From: Mediterraneibacter glycyrrhizinilyticus
Lineage (GTDB): Bacteria; Bacillota; Clostridia; Lachnospirales; Lachnospiraceae
Reading direction: 5' to 3'
Length of the DNA stretch: 64,000 nucleotides
NCBI RefSeq assembly: GCF_015560805.1
Contig: NZ_JADMSO010000005.1
Location: 62,001 to 126,000, forward strand
A program made the position numbers and the translations under genes. Below, piece after piece: positions 17,902-26,150 of this stretch. The notes below the pieces were generated by a model that was not told where the DNA came from, did not search any database, and worked only from the letters and a program-made list of their open reading frames with translations. Numbering within the stretch: the first letter of the stretch is position 1; every line of letters starts with the position of its first letter.

Positions 17902-20352
17902 GTGAAAAAGGAAAGAGTGCAGACTCCTTATATTGAGTTGTCAAAGGTTAACAGATTTTTTGGAATTACAAAAGCATTAGAGCAGATTGATTTTCAAATA
18001 TTTTCAGGTGAAGTAATTGGGCTGGTAGGTCCAAATGGAGCAGGAAAATCAACAATGATGAAAATTTTGACAGGAGTTCTCCCGCCGACGGATGGAAAAA
18101 TCATTGTAGATGGAACAGAAATGAAGCGATATACAACAAAGGAGGCGAAAGAAGCAGGAATTGCCTGTGCATATCAGGACTTATCGTTATGTACAAATTT
18201 GAGTGTATATGAGAACTTTGCCATGCTCAATGTGGAGCATGGAATGTTTACAAAACCAGGATGGAGGAAAACGGCGAAAAAAGAAACAAAAGAACTTCTT
18301 GAGAAATATTTTCCAAATAATCAGATTGATATTATGAAACCTGTGGAACGGTTGACACTTGCAGAACGACAGATTGTTGAAATATGTAAAACATTGATGA
18401 CAGATAATCTGAGAGTTTTGATATTGGATGAACCTACATCAGCACTGTCAACAGATAAGGCAAATCAACTTCATAAGGTAGTAGAAGAATTAAGTGCAAG
18501 AGGAACGTCAGTTATTTATATTTCACATAAACTGGAAGAGATATTAAAGATATCGGATCGTATTGTAATGATGAGAAATGGAAAAAATTCCGGTGAATGT
18601 GATCCGAAAGAAATTGATACAGTGCAACTGGTAGAAATGCTTGGAGGAAGTGGGGCAGCAAAAGGAAAACAAAAGATAAATCGTGAAAATGCAGCAAAGG
18701 GGGATATGGCAGTTTCCGTAAAAAACTATACGGGAAAAGGTTTGTACAATATAAATCTGCATGTACATAAAGGTGAGATCGTAGGAATATCGGGATTGGC
18801 AGGTTCGGGTCAGACGGAACTGTTGAATATTTTATTTGAAGCGGGAAGATATACAGGGATAGAAAAGAAAGGGGTATTGTTGAATTCATCCGTATCTTAT
18901 GTCAGTGGAGATCGCGCAAGAGAGGGGATTTTCCACTTATGGGATATTTTTGATAATATAATCATTGGAAATTTAGATCAGGTGAAAAAAGGATGGTTTT
19001 TAAATAAGAAAAAATCTGAGGAGCTTGCACAGAGCTGGTATGATAAGCTGAAATTTCGAGCGGAAGGAATTCATAGTCCGATCATGTCTTTGAGCGGAGG
19101 AAATCAGCAGAAAGCATTGATTGCGCGAGGAATTGCATCAGGAGCAGAATTGATTATTTTGAATGATCCAACGGCAGGAGTCGATATTGAGACAAAACAG
19201 GAGATTTACGGATTGCTCGATGAAGCGAAACGCGCAGGAAAAGCGGTTGTTCTTTATTCAACCGAAGATGCCGAAATTGAGATTTGTGATCGCGCATATA
19301 TTATGCATGAGGGAGAGATTACAGAAGAACTAAAAGGAGAAGATATTACCGTTCCTAATATAGTAAAAGCTTCTTTTAAAGATACGAAACATCAAAAAAA
19401 GTCAGAAGAGAAAAAAGAAAGTCTGATACATAGAGTGATGACATCAAGAGTTCTTCTTCCGGTTACAGCTATGATTTTTATGATACTTATAAATGCAGCT
19501 ATGAATCCGAGAATCCTGTCCTATATGGGAATGCGTATGCTGGTTTCATCAGCAGTACCGTTGGTTTTTGCAGCATTGGGACAAATGTTTATTGTGACCG
19601 CCGGAGATGTGGATATGGGAAATGGTTATTCGATTGCATTAGTGAATGTGTTGGTCGGAATAATCCTGACAGGGAATCCACTTATGGGGATTGTGAGTTT
19701 ATCGGTCTTCGTGGGGGCGTATGCTTTGATGGGAGCATTGATTCATGTACGGAATATACCGGCGATCGTAGTAACTCTGGGGGCGCAGTTTGTATGGTGG
19801 GGGATTGCGTTGGTGATAGCGCCGTCTCCGGGAGGAAGTTGTCCGGAGTGGCTGCTTCGGTTGTATAAATTTGATTTTCCGCTTATCCCAATGCCGATCG
19901 TTCTGTGTATTCTGGCAGGCGGAAGTTGTTGGTACATCCTCTTTCGGGCAAAATACGGCATGATTTTACGGGGAATCGGAAATAATCCATTGGCAGTGGA
20001 GCGTTCAGGGTGGTCTTACTTATGTGCCAAGATGGTCAATTATGTACTTGCTGGCTTGATGGTGATCTGTTCCGGAATGGCATATACAGCAGTATGTATG
20101 GGTGCAGATGCTAACTCTTCCGCAACGTATTGTATGATGTCGATCGCGACGGTAATTCTGGGCGGTTGCGAGATGTCCGGAGGTGTTGTTGCTCCGGTTG
20201 GAGTTGTATGTGGTGGGATTGCGATGTCATTTATAACAACCATCCTTACATCATTCCGTGTAGATTCTAATTATCAGACCGCAGTGACCGGACTGATTCT
20301 AATTGTTGTGTTGGCGATCAAATTGGTTATGCATAAAAAGGAGGGCAAATAG
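17902..20352 (+). CDS. Fused sugar ABC transporter: two ATPase domains plus permease
   Basis: This 816-residue protein joins two components that are normally separate. Residues about 1-240 are the first RbsA-like ATPase (Walker A G-P-N-G-A-G-K-S-T, Walker B V-L-I-L-D-E-P-T). Residues about 265-490 are the second ATPase, with a degenerate P-loop (G-L-A-G-S-G-Q-T) but an intact L-S-G-G-N-Q-Q signature, as in RbsA. After a Lys/Glu-rich linker near 493-505, residues 510-816 are an RbsC-like permease with about eight to ten hydrophobic segments. The reading frame is continuous through the junction. GTG is used as start with AAAGGCGG upstream. The second permease gene starts two bases after its stop. 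Confidence 0.9.
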   Translation: MKKERVQTPYIELSKVNRFFGITKALEQIDFQIFSGEVIGLVGPNGAGKSTMMKILTGVLPPTDGKIIVDGTEMKRYTTKEAKEAGIACAYQDLSLCTNLSVYENFAMLNVEHGMFTKPGWRKTAKKETKELLEKYFPNNQIDIMKPVERLTLAERQIVEICKTLMTDNLRVLILDEPTSALSTDKANQLHKVVEELSARGTSVIYISHKLEEILKISDRIVMMRNGKNSGECDPKEIDTVQLVEMLGGSGAAKGKQKINRENAAKGDMAVSVKNYTGKGLYNINLHVHKGEIVGISGLAGSGQTELLNILFEAGRYTGIEKKGVLLNSSVSYVSGDRAREGIFHLWDIFDNIIIGNLDQVKKGWFLNKKKSEELAQSWYDKLKFRAEGIHSPIMSLSGGNQQKALIARGIASGAELIILNDPTAGVDIETKQEIYGLLDEAKRAGKAVVLYSTEDAEIEICDRAYIMHEGEITEELKGEDITVPNIVKASFKDTKHQKKSEEKKESLIHRVMTSRVLLPVTAMIFMILINAAMNPRILSYMGMRMLVSSAVPLVFAALGQMFIVTAGDVDMGNGYSIALVNVLVGIILTGNPLMGIVSLSVFVGAYALMGALIHVRNIPAIVVTLGAQFVWWGIALVIAPSPGGSCPEWLLRLYKFDFPLIPMPIVLCILAGGSCWYILFRAKYGMILRGIGNNPLAVERSGWSYLCAKMVNYVLAGLMVICSGMAYTAVCMGADANSSATYCMMSIATVILGGCEMSGGVVAPVGVVCGGIAMSFITTILTSFRVDSNYQTAVTGLILIVVLAIKLVMHKKEGK

Positions 20353-20354
20353 TT

Positions 20355-21287
20355 ATGAAGAAAATTATGACTAAATATGCGTTTATATGGCCGCTTTTGG
20401 GATCCATCTTTTTGTGGATAGCAATTTCAATCGTATCAGGAAAATTTAGTGTTGGGCAGATTTTTTCCAGTGCAAAACTTTGCTCGTTTGCTCTGCTTCT
20501 TGCGTTGGGACAGATGGTTGTGGTAACAAGCGGAGAAGGCGCGATTGACTTGTCACAACAATATATTTTGACGCTGGCAGCGTATATTTCATGTGATCTG
20601 ATGCAGTATAATGTGATTCTCGGAATTATTGCAGCAGTTGCAGTAGGGGCGTTTTGTGGTTTGGTAAACGGAATCGTTAACATTTACTTAAAAGTGCCGG
20701 CTATGGTGACGACATTGGCAACAGGATATATTATTTTTACCATTGTCCTGGTATTGGCTCCAACGATGAAAACACTTCCGAATGCAGGATTTGTGGATTT
20801 TATTAATCTGCATGCAGGGGGATTTTCCATGCTGACAATGATCTGTATGATTGTTGCAGTTTTGCTCGCGTTGCTTTTGTATAAAACGAAATATGGGAAG
20901 CAGCTTCATGCAGTGGGGCAGAAAAGGATAGCTGCCAAATATGCAGGGATTAAAGTGAATAAAGTGGTTATATCGGCATTTGTAATCGGAGGAGCATTGT
21001 GTGGTCTTTCGGGAACTCTGTGCGGCGCTTTCAATGGAGGAGCATTTCAAGATATGGGGACGACGTATTTTCTTCCGTCTATTGCCGCGGCATTTGTCGG
21101 AGGAACAGCGGCTTCGGGAGGAAAATCGAATGTTGCGGGCGTATGTCTGGGGGCTCTTATGATGTATTTGCTTACTACATTCTTGAATGCCGCAAATTTG
21201 TCGGTCGGTATGCAGCGGCTGATCCAAGGGGCTGTGCTGGTACTGATACTTGTAGCATCGGTTTCCGATGACGCAAAAAAGAATTAG
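20355..21287 (+). CDS. Sugar-type ABC transporter permease
   Basis: The 310-residue, highly hydrophobic protein is an RbsC/XylH-type permease, with the L-A-L-G-Q-M-V-V-V-T-S-G-E-G-A-I-D-L-S motif near residue 48 and A-A-F-V-G-G-T near residue 247. It would form a heterodimeric membrane channel with the permease half of the preceding fusion protein, since the two permease sequences differ clearly. The ATG follows GGAGGGCAAATAGTT that overlaps the end of the fusion gene. The zinc dehydrogenase gene follows after 11 bases. Confidence 0.9.
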   Translation: MKKIMTKYAFIWPLLGSIFLWIAISIVSGKFSVGQIFSSAKLCSFALLLALGQMVVVTSGEGAIDLSQQYILTLAAYISCDLMQYNVILGIIAAVAVGAFCGLVNGIVNIYLKVPAMVTTLATGYIIFTIVLVLAPTMKTLPNAGFVDFINLHAGGFSMLTMICMIVAVLLALLLYKTKYGKQLHAVGQKRIAAKYAGIKVNKVVISAFVIGGALCGLSGTLCGAFNGGAFQDMGTTYFLPSIAAAFVGGTAASGGKSNVAGVCLGALMMYLLTTFLNAANLSVGMQRLIQGAVLVLILVASVSDDAKKN

Positions 21288-21298
21288 GAGGGGATATC

Positions 21299-22318
21299 AT
21301 GAAAGCAGTTCGAGTTATGAAACCAGAAGAATTGAAAGTAATAGATGTGGAAAAGCCAGTGATTGATAAACAGAACAATGTTCTGGTGAAAATGAAAGCC
21401 GCCGGAATCTGTGGTTCTGATGTGGGGATTTATCACGGAACAAATGCGGCAGCAACATATCCGCGTATTATTGGGCATGAAATTGTCGGTGTGATAGAAG
21501 AAGTGGGAGAAAACGTAAAGTCTTTGAAACCGGGCGACAGAGTGATCGTTGATCAGGTAGTGAGCTGCGGAGAGTGTTATGCATGCCGAAAAGGAAGAGG
21601 AAATGTATGCGGCAGTTTAAAAGTTCGTGGTGTACATATTGATGGTGGATATGAAGAATATCTTACAGTACCGGAACAAGACTGTTATTTATTGCCGGAG
21701 AAATTATCTGATGTTGAAGCTGTCATGATCGAGCCGACAACGATTGCAATACAAAGTTGTTCAAGAGCAGAACTGTGTGAAGAAGATACTCTTTTGATTT
21801 TGGGATATGGAGCATTAGGCAGTTCTATTTTGAAAATTGCGCGATTGAGCGGAGCTAAAATTATTGTAGCGGATGTGATTGAAGAAAAACTACATGAGGC
21901 TTTAAAAAATGGTGCTGATTATGTAATCAATATTGCACAAGAAGATGTAATTGAGAAAGTCAAAGAATTGACGGCCGGATATGGCGTGACAGTATCTATT
22001 GATGCTGCATGTGTAAATGATTCTCTTCTGACATTGTTAAAAGCAACCGGTAATGCGGGGAGGGTGATCACGATGGGATTTGCAGTTGAACCGACCGAAA
22101 TAAATCAATTTCTGATCACATCAAAAGAGTTGGATGTAAGAGGATCCCGCTTACAAAACAAAAAATTTCAGGAAGCGATTGATTTGATCCAAGAGGGAAA
22201 ATTGGACTTGTCAGGAACTGTTTCTCATGTATATCCGATAGAAAAAGCACAGGAAGCTTTTGATTTTGTAGACTCAAAAGATCCCTCTATCCGAAAAGTT
22301 GTTTTGACATTTAAATAG
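21299..22318 (+). CDS. Zinc-dependent dehydrogenase, RspB/LgoD-like
   Basis: The 339-residue protein is a medium-chain dehydrogenase. Catalytic-zinc residues are seen in C-G-S-D (near 38) and G-H-E (near 60); the structural-zinc cysteines in C-G-E-C-Y-A-C and a following C (near 90-107); and a Rossmann G-Y-G-A-L-G near residue 168. Sequence flavour resembles RspB, L-galactonate and sorbitol dehydrogenases, which oxidise polyol or sugar-acid hydroxyls with NAD(P)+. It ends the GntR-controlled operon, so it likely acts on the imported compound or the product of the cyclase-family hydrolase. Confidence 0.87.
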   Translation: MKAVRVMKPEELKVIDVEKPVIDKQNNVLVKMKAAGICGSDVGIYHGTNAAATYPRIIGHEIVGVIEEVGENVKSLKPGDRVIVDQVVSCGECYACRKGRGNVCGSLKVRGVHIDGGYEEYLTVPEQDCYLLPEKLSDVEAVMIEPTTIAIQSCSRAELCEEDTLLILGYGALGSSILKIARLSGAKIIVADVIEEKLHEALKNGADYVINIAQEDVIEKVKELTAGYGVTVSIDAACVNDSLLTLLKATGNAGRVITMGFAVEPTEINQFLITSKELDVRGSRLQNKKFQEAIDLIQEGKLDLSGTVSHVYPIEKAQEAFDFVDSKDPSIRKVVLTFK

Positions 22319-22490
22319 GAAAGTGACAAATGAATAAGAAAGATTTTTCAGTAGACTTTTGCTGAGTTTGGATAATATGCCGACAATTCCGGTAGAAAGG
22401 TGATGTAACCGGTGGAAGATTTTCAGACAGTGTGATAGAATAAAGCCAGAGATATCATGGAATGAATTTACAGCGAGAGGAGACTGAAAT

Positions 22491-23063
22491 ATGTCAGAGA
22501 ATACGATGAAAGAAGCGGAGGAGACGGTTGTTACAACAGTAGAAACGACCGTGAAGACAGTAGAACCGAAAAATGCAGAGGCGGAATCAACCGGTGCAGA
22601 ACCGGAAGTAAAAAGTACAGAACAGGAAGTAAAGAGCGTAGAACCGGCAGTGAAAAGTACAGATCCGGGAACGAAAAGTGCAGAACGGTCACTCGAAACG
22701 GAAGATGAGCCGGAGCCGGTGGTCTTCGCAGACGAAGAGCCGTCGAAAAAGAGGTTTTTCCGGTTTAATAAGCAGGAAGAAGAACATTTTTCGCGGGATA
22801 AGTGGATCTTGTCGCGGATTCCGAGTGAAGATCTGATGGACTACTTGCGGCTGGAGCAGTCCAGAATGGACAAGCTTCAGATGGCAAAAGAGAGGAAGTG
22901 GAAACGGATCAACACAACGATCCGGTTGGTAGCATCGTTGGCAGCAGGTGTGGTGGCAATTTATTTTCTGAAAGATGAACCTACGATCCTTGTCAATATT
23001 TTGTATATCTGCGGTATTCTGGGCGGAGCATGGATTTGGAATAGCCGGAAAGATAAGAAGTGA
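22491..23063 (+). CDS. Membrane protein with repeat-rich charged N-terminus
   Basis: I do not recognise a family. The 190-residue protein has an acidic Thr/Glu/Val-rich N-terminus (1-85) that includes four tandem seven-residue units ending K-S, then a charged segment with R-I-P-S-E-D-L-M-D-Y-L (about 100-115), and two membrane helices at about 143-160 and 166-182 with a K-K-D-K-K-type cytoplasmic tail. No signal peptide is visible, so the long N-terminus is likely cytoplasmic. A good GAGAGGAGAC ribosome site precedes it, and the following Cys-rich gene starts 10 bases downstream. Confidence 0.65.
   Translation: MSENTMKEAEETVVTTVETTVKTVEPKNAEAESTGAEPEVKSTEQEVKSVEPAVKSTDPGTKSAERSLETEDEPEPVVFADEEPSKKRFFRFNKQEEEHFSRDKWILSRIPSEDLMDYLRLEQSRMDKLQMAKERKWKRINTTIRLVASLAAGVVAIYFLKDEPTILVNILYICGILGGAWIWNSRKDKK
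22596..22679 (+). repeat. Four 21-bp tandem coding repeats
   Basis: Four consecutive 21-base units encode A/T/V-E-x-x-V/T-K-S variants (A-E-P-E-V-K-S, T-E-Q-E-V-K-S, V-E-P-A-V-K-S, T-D-P-G-T-K-S). The units are diverged but in register, so copy number could vary between strains by slippage. Confidence 0.75.
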
Positions 23064-23073
23064 GGCTGATACA

Positions 23074-23397
23074 ATGCAGATCGAGGGAAATCAAAAAGAG
23101 CTGGATGCGATGAAAGCGTTTCATGAGGGAAATCGTGCGGAGGGATTGAAACTTCAGGAGGAGTTCGCAGCAGAGTTCAGGGAAGCATACAAAGAGAAAG
23201 ACCACTGTCCTTGTCAGAAAGCATGCAGATATCATGGAAACTGCAAAGAATGTGTTGCGATACATAGGGCACATCAGGAGCATGTCCCCAATTGTATGCG
23301 TCCGGTTATCAACAAAAAAATCAGGCTTTTGTCAGAACTGACAGAGCATACAATCGCGCGTGAGATAGAACCGCCGAAAGAAATATTGCGGACTTAG
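23074..23397 (+). CDS. Small Cys/His-cluster protein, probably zinc-binding
   Basis: From the ATG at 23074 (107 residues) the protein carries C-P-C-x3-C-x2-H-G-x-C-x2-C (about residues 45-58), then H-R and a final P-N-C. The same pattern recurs in small clostridial proteins of unknown role and fits a metal-binding knuckle. The rest is charged and helical with no membrane segment. A longer reading from 22975 is rejected because it lies inside the preceding gene. The two genes are 10 bases apart and are probably one transcript. Confidence 0.65.
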   Translation: MQIEGNQKELDAMKAFHEGNRAEGLKLQEEFAAEFREAYKEKDHCPCQKACRYHGNCKECVAIHRAHQEHVPNCMRPVINKKIRLLSELTEHTIAREIEPPKEILRT

Positions 23398-23559
23398 ATA
23401 CTTCTTAAATATCAGACAGAAGTAAATACTGAAAATTACGCTTTTAGAATTGCGAAAATGTTTGATGAGATAAAGGAGGAATATGGGGATAGCAAACAAG
23501 ATTCGATGTTAGTTCTTAAAGATATTTTATACAATGTATATAAAATCTGGAACAAATAA
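23398..23559 (+). pseudogene. Possible gene remnant
   Basis: Directly after the stop of the Cys-cluster gene the same frame stays open for 53 codons to a TAA at 23557-23559. The translation looks protein-like (A-F-R-I-A-K-M-F-D-E-I-K-E-E-Y) but has no start with a ribosome site, and its codons are more AT-rich than those of its neighbours. It may be the tail of a decayed gene or chance. The rest of the gap up to 23612 shows nothing recognisable. Confidence 0.25.
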
Positions 23560-23612
23560 ATTAAATCAAATTATCAAGTCCTCGTCATCTAACAAGGGGA
23601 CACAAAAAAGAA

Positions 23613-23656
23613 AAATCTCCAAGTGGCTGTTTCGTAAATAAACCACTTGGAGATTT
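23613..23656 (-). terminator. Terminator of the minus-strand glgC-glgD operon
   Basis: A perfect 14-bp stem, AAATCTCCAAGTGG with CCACTTGGAGATTT, is followed on the minus strand by a T-rich tract (TTTCTTTTTTG). It lies 69 bases beyond the glgD stop. Confidence 0.85.
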
Positions 23657-23724
23657 ACTGTTATTCATTGACTTTTCTGTCGACCCCAAAATATGTTGTG
23701 CTTAAAAGATGAGACCAAGAAAGA

Positions 23725-24837
23725 TCAGATCGTGTCTTCTCTTCTGATATATCCCGGTTTCTCCGACTGTGCGATGATCTCTTTCGCATGGATGATGCGG
23801 GCGTGTTTGTCCACGACCTGATTTTCCAGATATACATCTTCCCCAACTTCGGTTTCGGAAAGAAGCACACAGTTTTTGACGACAGCGCCTTTTTTGATGA
23901 TACATCCGCGGCCGATCACGGAATTCTCAACAGTACCCTCAATGAGACAGCCGTTGCAGACGATCGAACGTTTCACATCGGCAGTGTCGAAATATTGGGT
24001 TGGGCAGGAGTCGTTCGTTTTTGTGTAGATCGGCCAGTCCTCATTGAAGAGGCTCTGTACATTTTTGAAATCCATCAGAGCGAGGTTGGCATCGAAATAA
24101 CTCTTCAGATCAGTGATGGTCGCAAAATATCCGCGATGTGAAATTCCCCGTACATCCAGCTCATCGCATTCTACGTTGATGATCTGCGGAAGTGTGTACA
24201 TGGAGGAAAGTTTCTTTGCTTTATATACAAGTTCGATGAACAATTCACGTTTCATCACATAAGTATCCATGAAAATCGTGCGGTTTTTGGCAGTTCCGCG
24301 GTTCTTCTCGATGGAAAGGACTCCTTTTTGCTTGTTCAGGTTCAAAACATCACAGTTCAAAAATGCCTCTTTTGCATTGTCCACGGAATGGTACAAGAGA
24401 GAAATGTCTGCGCCGGATTCGATGTGGGTCTTGATCACATCGTGGAAATCCTGCGCGTAGATCATATAACTCGGGGCAATGACCACATAAGGGCAGGTCG
24501 AATGTTCGATACATTCCATGTTCTCGATGTATGCCGCGATATCGGTGTCATACAATGAATTTTCCGCTCCGTTTTCGGAGAACAGAAGCTGTAGTTTTCC
24601 GCGCTTGGAATTGATGTTGTAATGACGACCGGTTCCGAGATGCTCCGCCAGAGAACGAGGTTTCTGGTTGACGTACACCTGGATCTGGTCAATTCCGCTG
24701 TTACTCATATTGGAAATTGGAAAGTCAATGGCGCGATATCTTCCGAGGAAAGAAAAAGCTCCGATCGGGCGATAGTCCTGCATTCCCTCCACACGAATGT
24801 GATGTCCGGAAAAATTAATAATACCTAATGCTTTCAT
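23725..24837 (-). CDS. glgD: Glycogen biosynthesis protein GlgD (copy 1)
   Basis: The 370-residue protein has the ADP-glucose pyrophosphorylase fold (R-A-I-D-F-P-I-S-N-M-S-N-S-G-I, and a C-terminal left-handed beta helix with hexapeptide repeats), but the N-terminal nucleotide-binding loop is altered: I-I-N-F-S-G-H replaces the usual L-A-G-G-x-G-x-R-L. In Firmicutes GlgD is the largely non-catalytic partner that forms the active heteromer with GlgC. It follows glgC with one base between stop and start. A second, clearly different GlgD is encoded at 51106-52224. Confidence 0.92.
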   Translation of the reverse strand: MKALGIINFSGHHIRVEGMQDYRPIGAFSFLGRYRAIDFPISNMSNSGIDQIQVYVNQKPRSLAEHLGTGRHYNINSKRGKLQLLFSENGAENSLYDTDIAAYIENMECIEHSTCPYVVIAPSYMIYAQDFHDVIKTHIESGADISLLYHSVDNAKEAFLNCDVLNLNKQKGVLSIEKNRGTAKNRTIFMDTYVMKRELFIELVYKAKKLSSMYTLPQIINVECDELDVRGISHRGYFATITDLKSYFDANLALMDFKNVQSLFNEDWPIYTKTNDSCPTQYFDTADVKRSIVCNGCLIEGTVENSVIGRGCIIKKGAVVKNCVLLSETEVGEDVYLENQVVDKHARIIHAKEIIAQSEKPGYIRREDTI

Positions 24838-24838
24838 C

Positions 24839-25978
24839 TTATTCTTCCCCCTTTACACGTTTTGCAACAAGTTCGATATGGTCACTGTCGGCGCTTCCGA
24901 CCACTGCATTTGCGCCGATCCGGATATTGTCGGCGACAAGTGCGCGTGTGACAACCGCGCCGTCTTCGACGATCGCTCCCGGCATCAGGACACTATCGAT
25001 CACTTTTGCGCTCGGACCGACTTTGGCGCCGGTGAACAATACGGAATTACGGACTTCTCCTTCGATGTGGCAGCCTTGTGTGATATATGCGCCTTTGATC
25101 TCAGCGTTAGTTCCGACATAGTGTGGAAGCTCTGTTGTGTCTTCGGTATAAATCTTCCAGCTCGGATCGTTGAGGTCAAGCGTGTTGTTTTTTGCGAGCA
25201 GATCCATATTGGCTTCCCATAGAGAATCGATCGTTCCGACGTCTTTCCAGTATCCCTGGAACTTATATGCGCAGAGTTTCCGATTGTCGGCAAGCATACT
25301 TGGGATGATGTCTTTACCGAAATCATGGCTGGATTCCGGATCTTTCATATCTGCAACGAGCATCTTTCTCAAAATCTTCCAGTCAAAGATATAAATACCC
25401 ATCGATGCGAGATTGCTTTTTGGCTGCTGCGGTTTCTCCTCGAATTCGACGATCTGTCCGGTCTCGTCTGTATTCATGATACCAAAGCGGCTTGCTTCCT
25501 GCATCGGAACTTCAATGACGGCGATCGTGGCGTCGGCATTGTTCGCTTTGTGATAATCGAGTATCTTTGCATAATTCATTTTGTAAATATGGTCTCCGGA
25601 GAGTACGAGAAGATATTCCGGAGAATATGTATCGATGAAATCGATATTCTGCGAGATCGCATCGGCGGTTCCGCGGTAGACATTGAGGTCTACATCCGCT
25701 TTTTCGCGAGGCGGAAGTACATAGACGCCGCTGTCTTTCGCGTCCAGTCCCCAGCGGCGTCCGGCTGCGACGTAGCTGTTCAGAAGAATGGATTCGTATT
25801 GTGTCAGTACGCCGACCACATCGATTCCGCTATTGGCGCAGTTACTGAGCGGAAAGTCGATGATGCGGTATTTTCCCCCATATGAAACAGCCGGTTTTGC
25901 AACTTTATTTGTCAGGTCATGAAGACGGGAACCACGTCCGCCGGCAAGGATCATTGCTAACATATTGTTTTGTTTCAT
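24839..25978 (-). CDS. glgC: Glucose-1-phosphate adenylyltransferase GlgC (copy 1)
   Basis: GlgC makes ADP-glucose from ATP and glucose-1-phosphate, the committed step of glycogen synthesis. The 379-residue protein has the intact loop L-A-G-G-R-G-S-R-L, the K-P-A-V[11 protein letters not shown] region, the catalytic Asp in S-G-D-H-I-Y-K-M and the glucose-1-phosphate region F-E-E-K-P. A C-terminal beta helix completes the fold. On the minus strand a GTATAAT promoter element lies about 40 bases upstream of the ATG. It forms an operon with glgD and diverges from the AI-2E-type gene. Confidence 0.94.
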   Translation of the reverse strand: MKQNNMLAMILAGGRGSRLHDLTNKVAKPAVSYGGKYRIIDFPLSNCANSGIDVVGVLTQYESILLNSYVAAGRRWGLDAKDSGVYVLPPREKADVDLNVYRGTADAISQNIDFIDTYSPEYLLVLSGDHIYKMNYAKILDYHKANNADATIAVIEVPMQEASRFGIMNTDETGQIVEFEEKPQQPKSNLASMGIYIFDWKILRKMLVADMKDPESSHDFGKDIIPSMLADNRKLCAYKFQGYWKDVGTIDSLWEANMDLLAKNNTLDLNDPSWKIYTEDTTELPHYVGTNAEIKGAYITQGCHIEGEVRNSVLFTGAKVGPSAKVIDSVLMPGAIVEDGAVVTRALVADNIRIGANAVVGSADSDHIELVAKRVKGEE

Positions 25979-26150
25979 GATAAACCCTCTCTTTCGTGTT
26001 AGTGATATATATTATACAATTTTCCGGTGGTTTTTACCATGTTTTTGTGTGAAAAAGTATAAAAATATTGCGAATATATTGGAAGTTGCTTTCTAATAGG
26101 AGCGATTTCTGATATACTCTCTCAATAGTAGATTAAGAAAGGGTGGAAGT

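Noticed and set aside
22379-22386. GCCGACAA as a sigma-28 -10 element before the repeat-tailed membrane protein
   Set aside because: One mismatch in the -10 element, no TAAA at the right distance, and the gene has no clear motility link.
22596-22679. CRISPR-like direct repeats
   Set aside because: The 21-base units are contiguous without spacers, in frame, and diverged at wobble positions; they are coding repeats.
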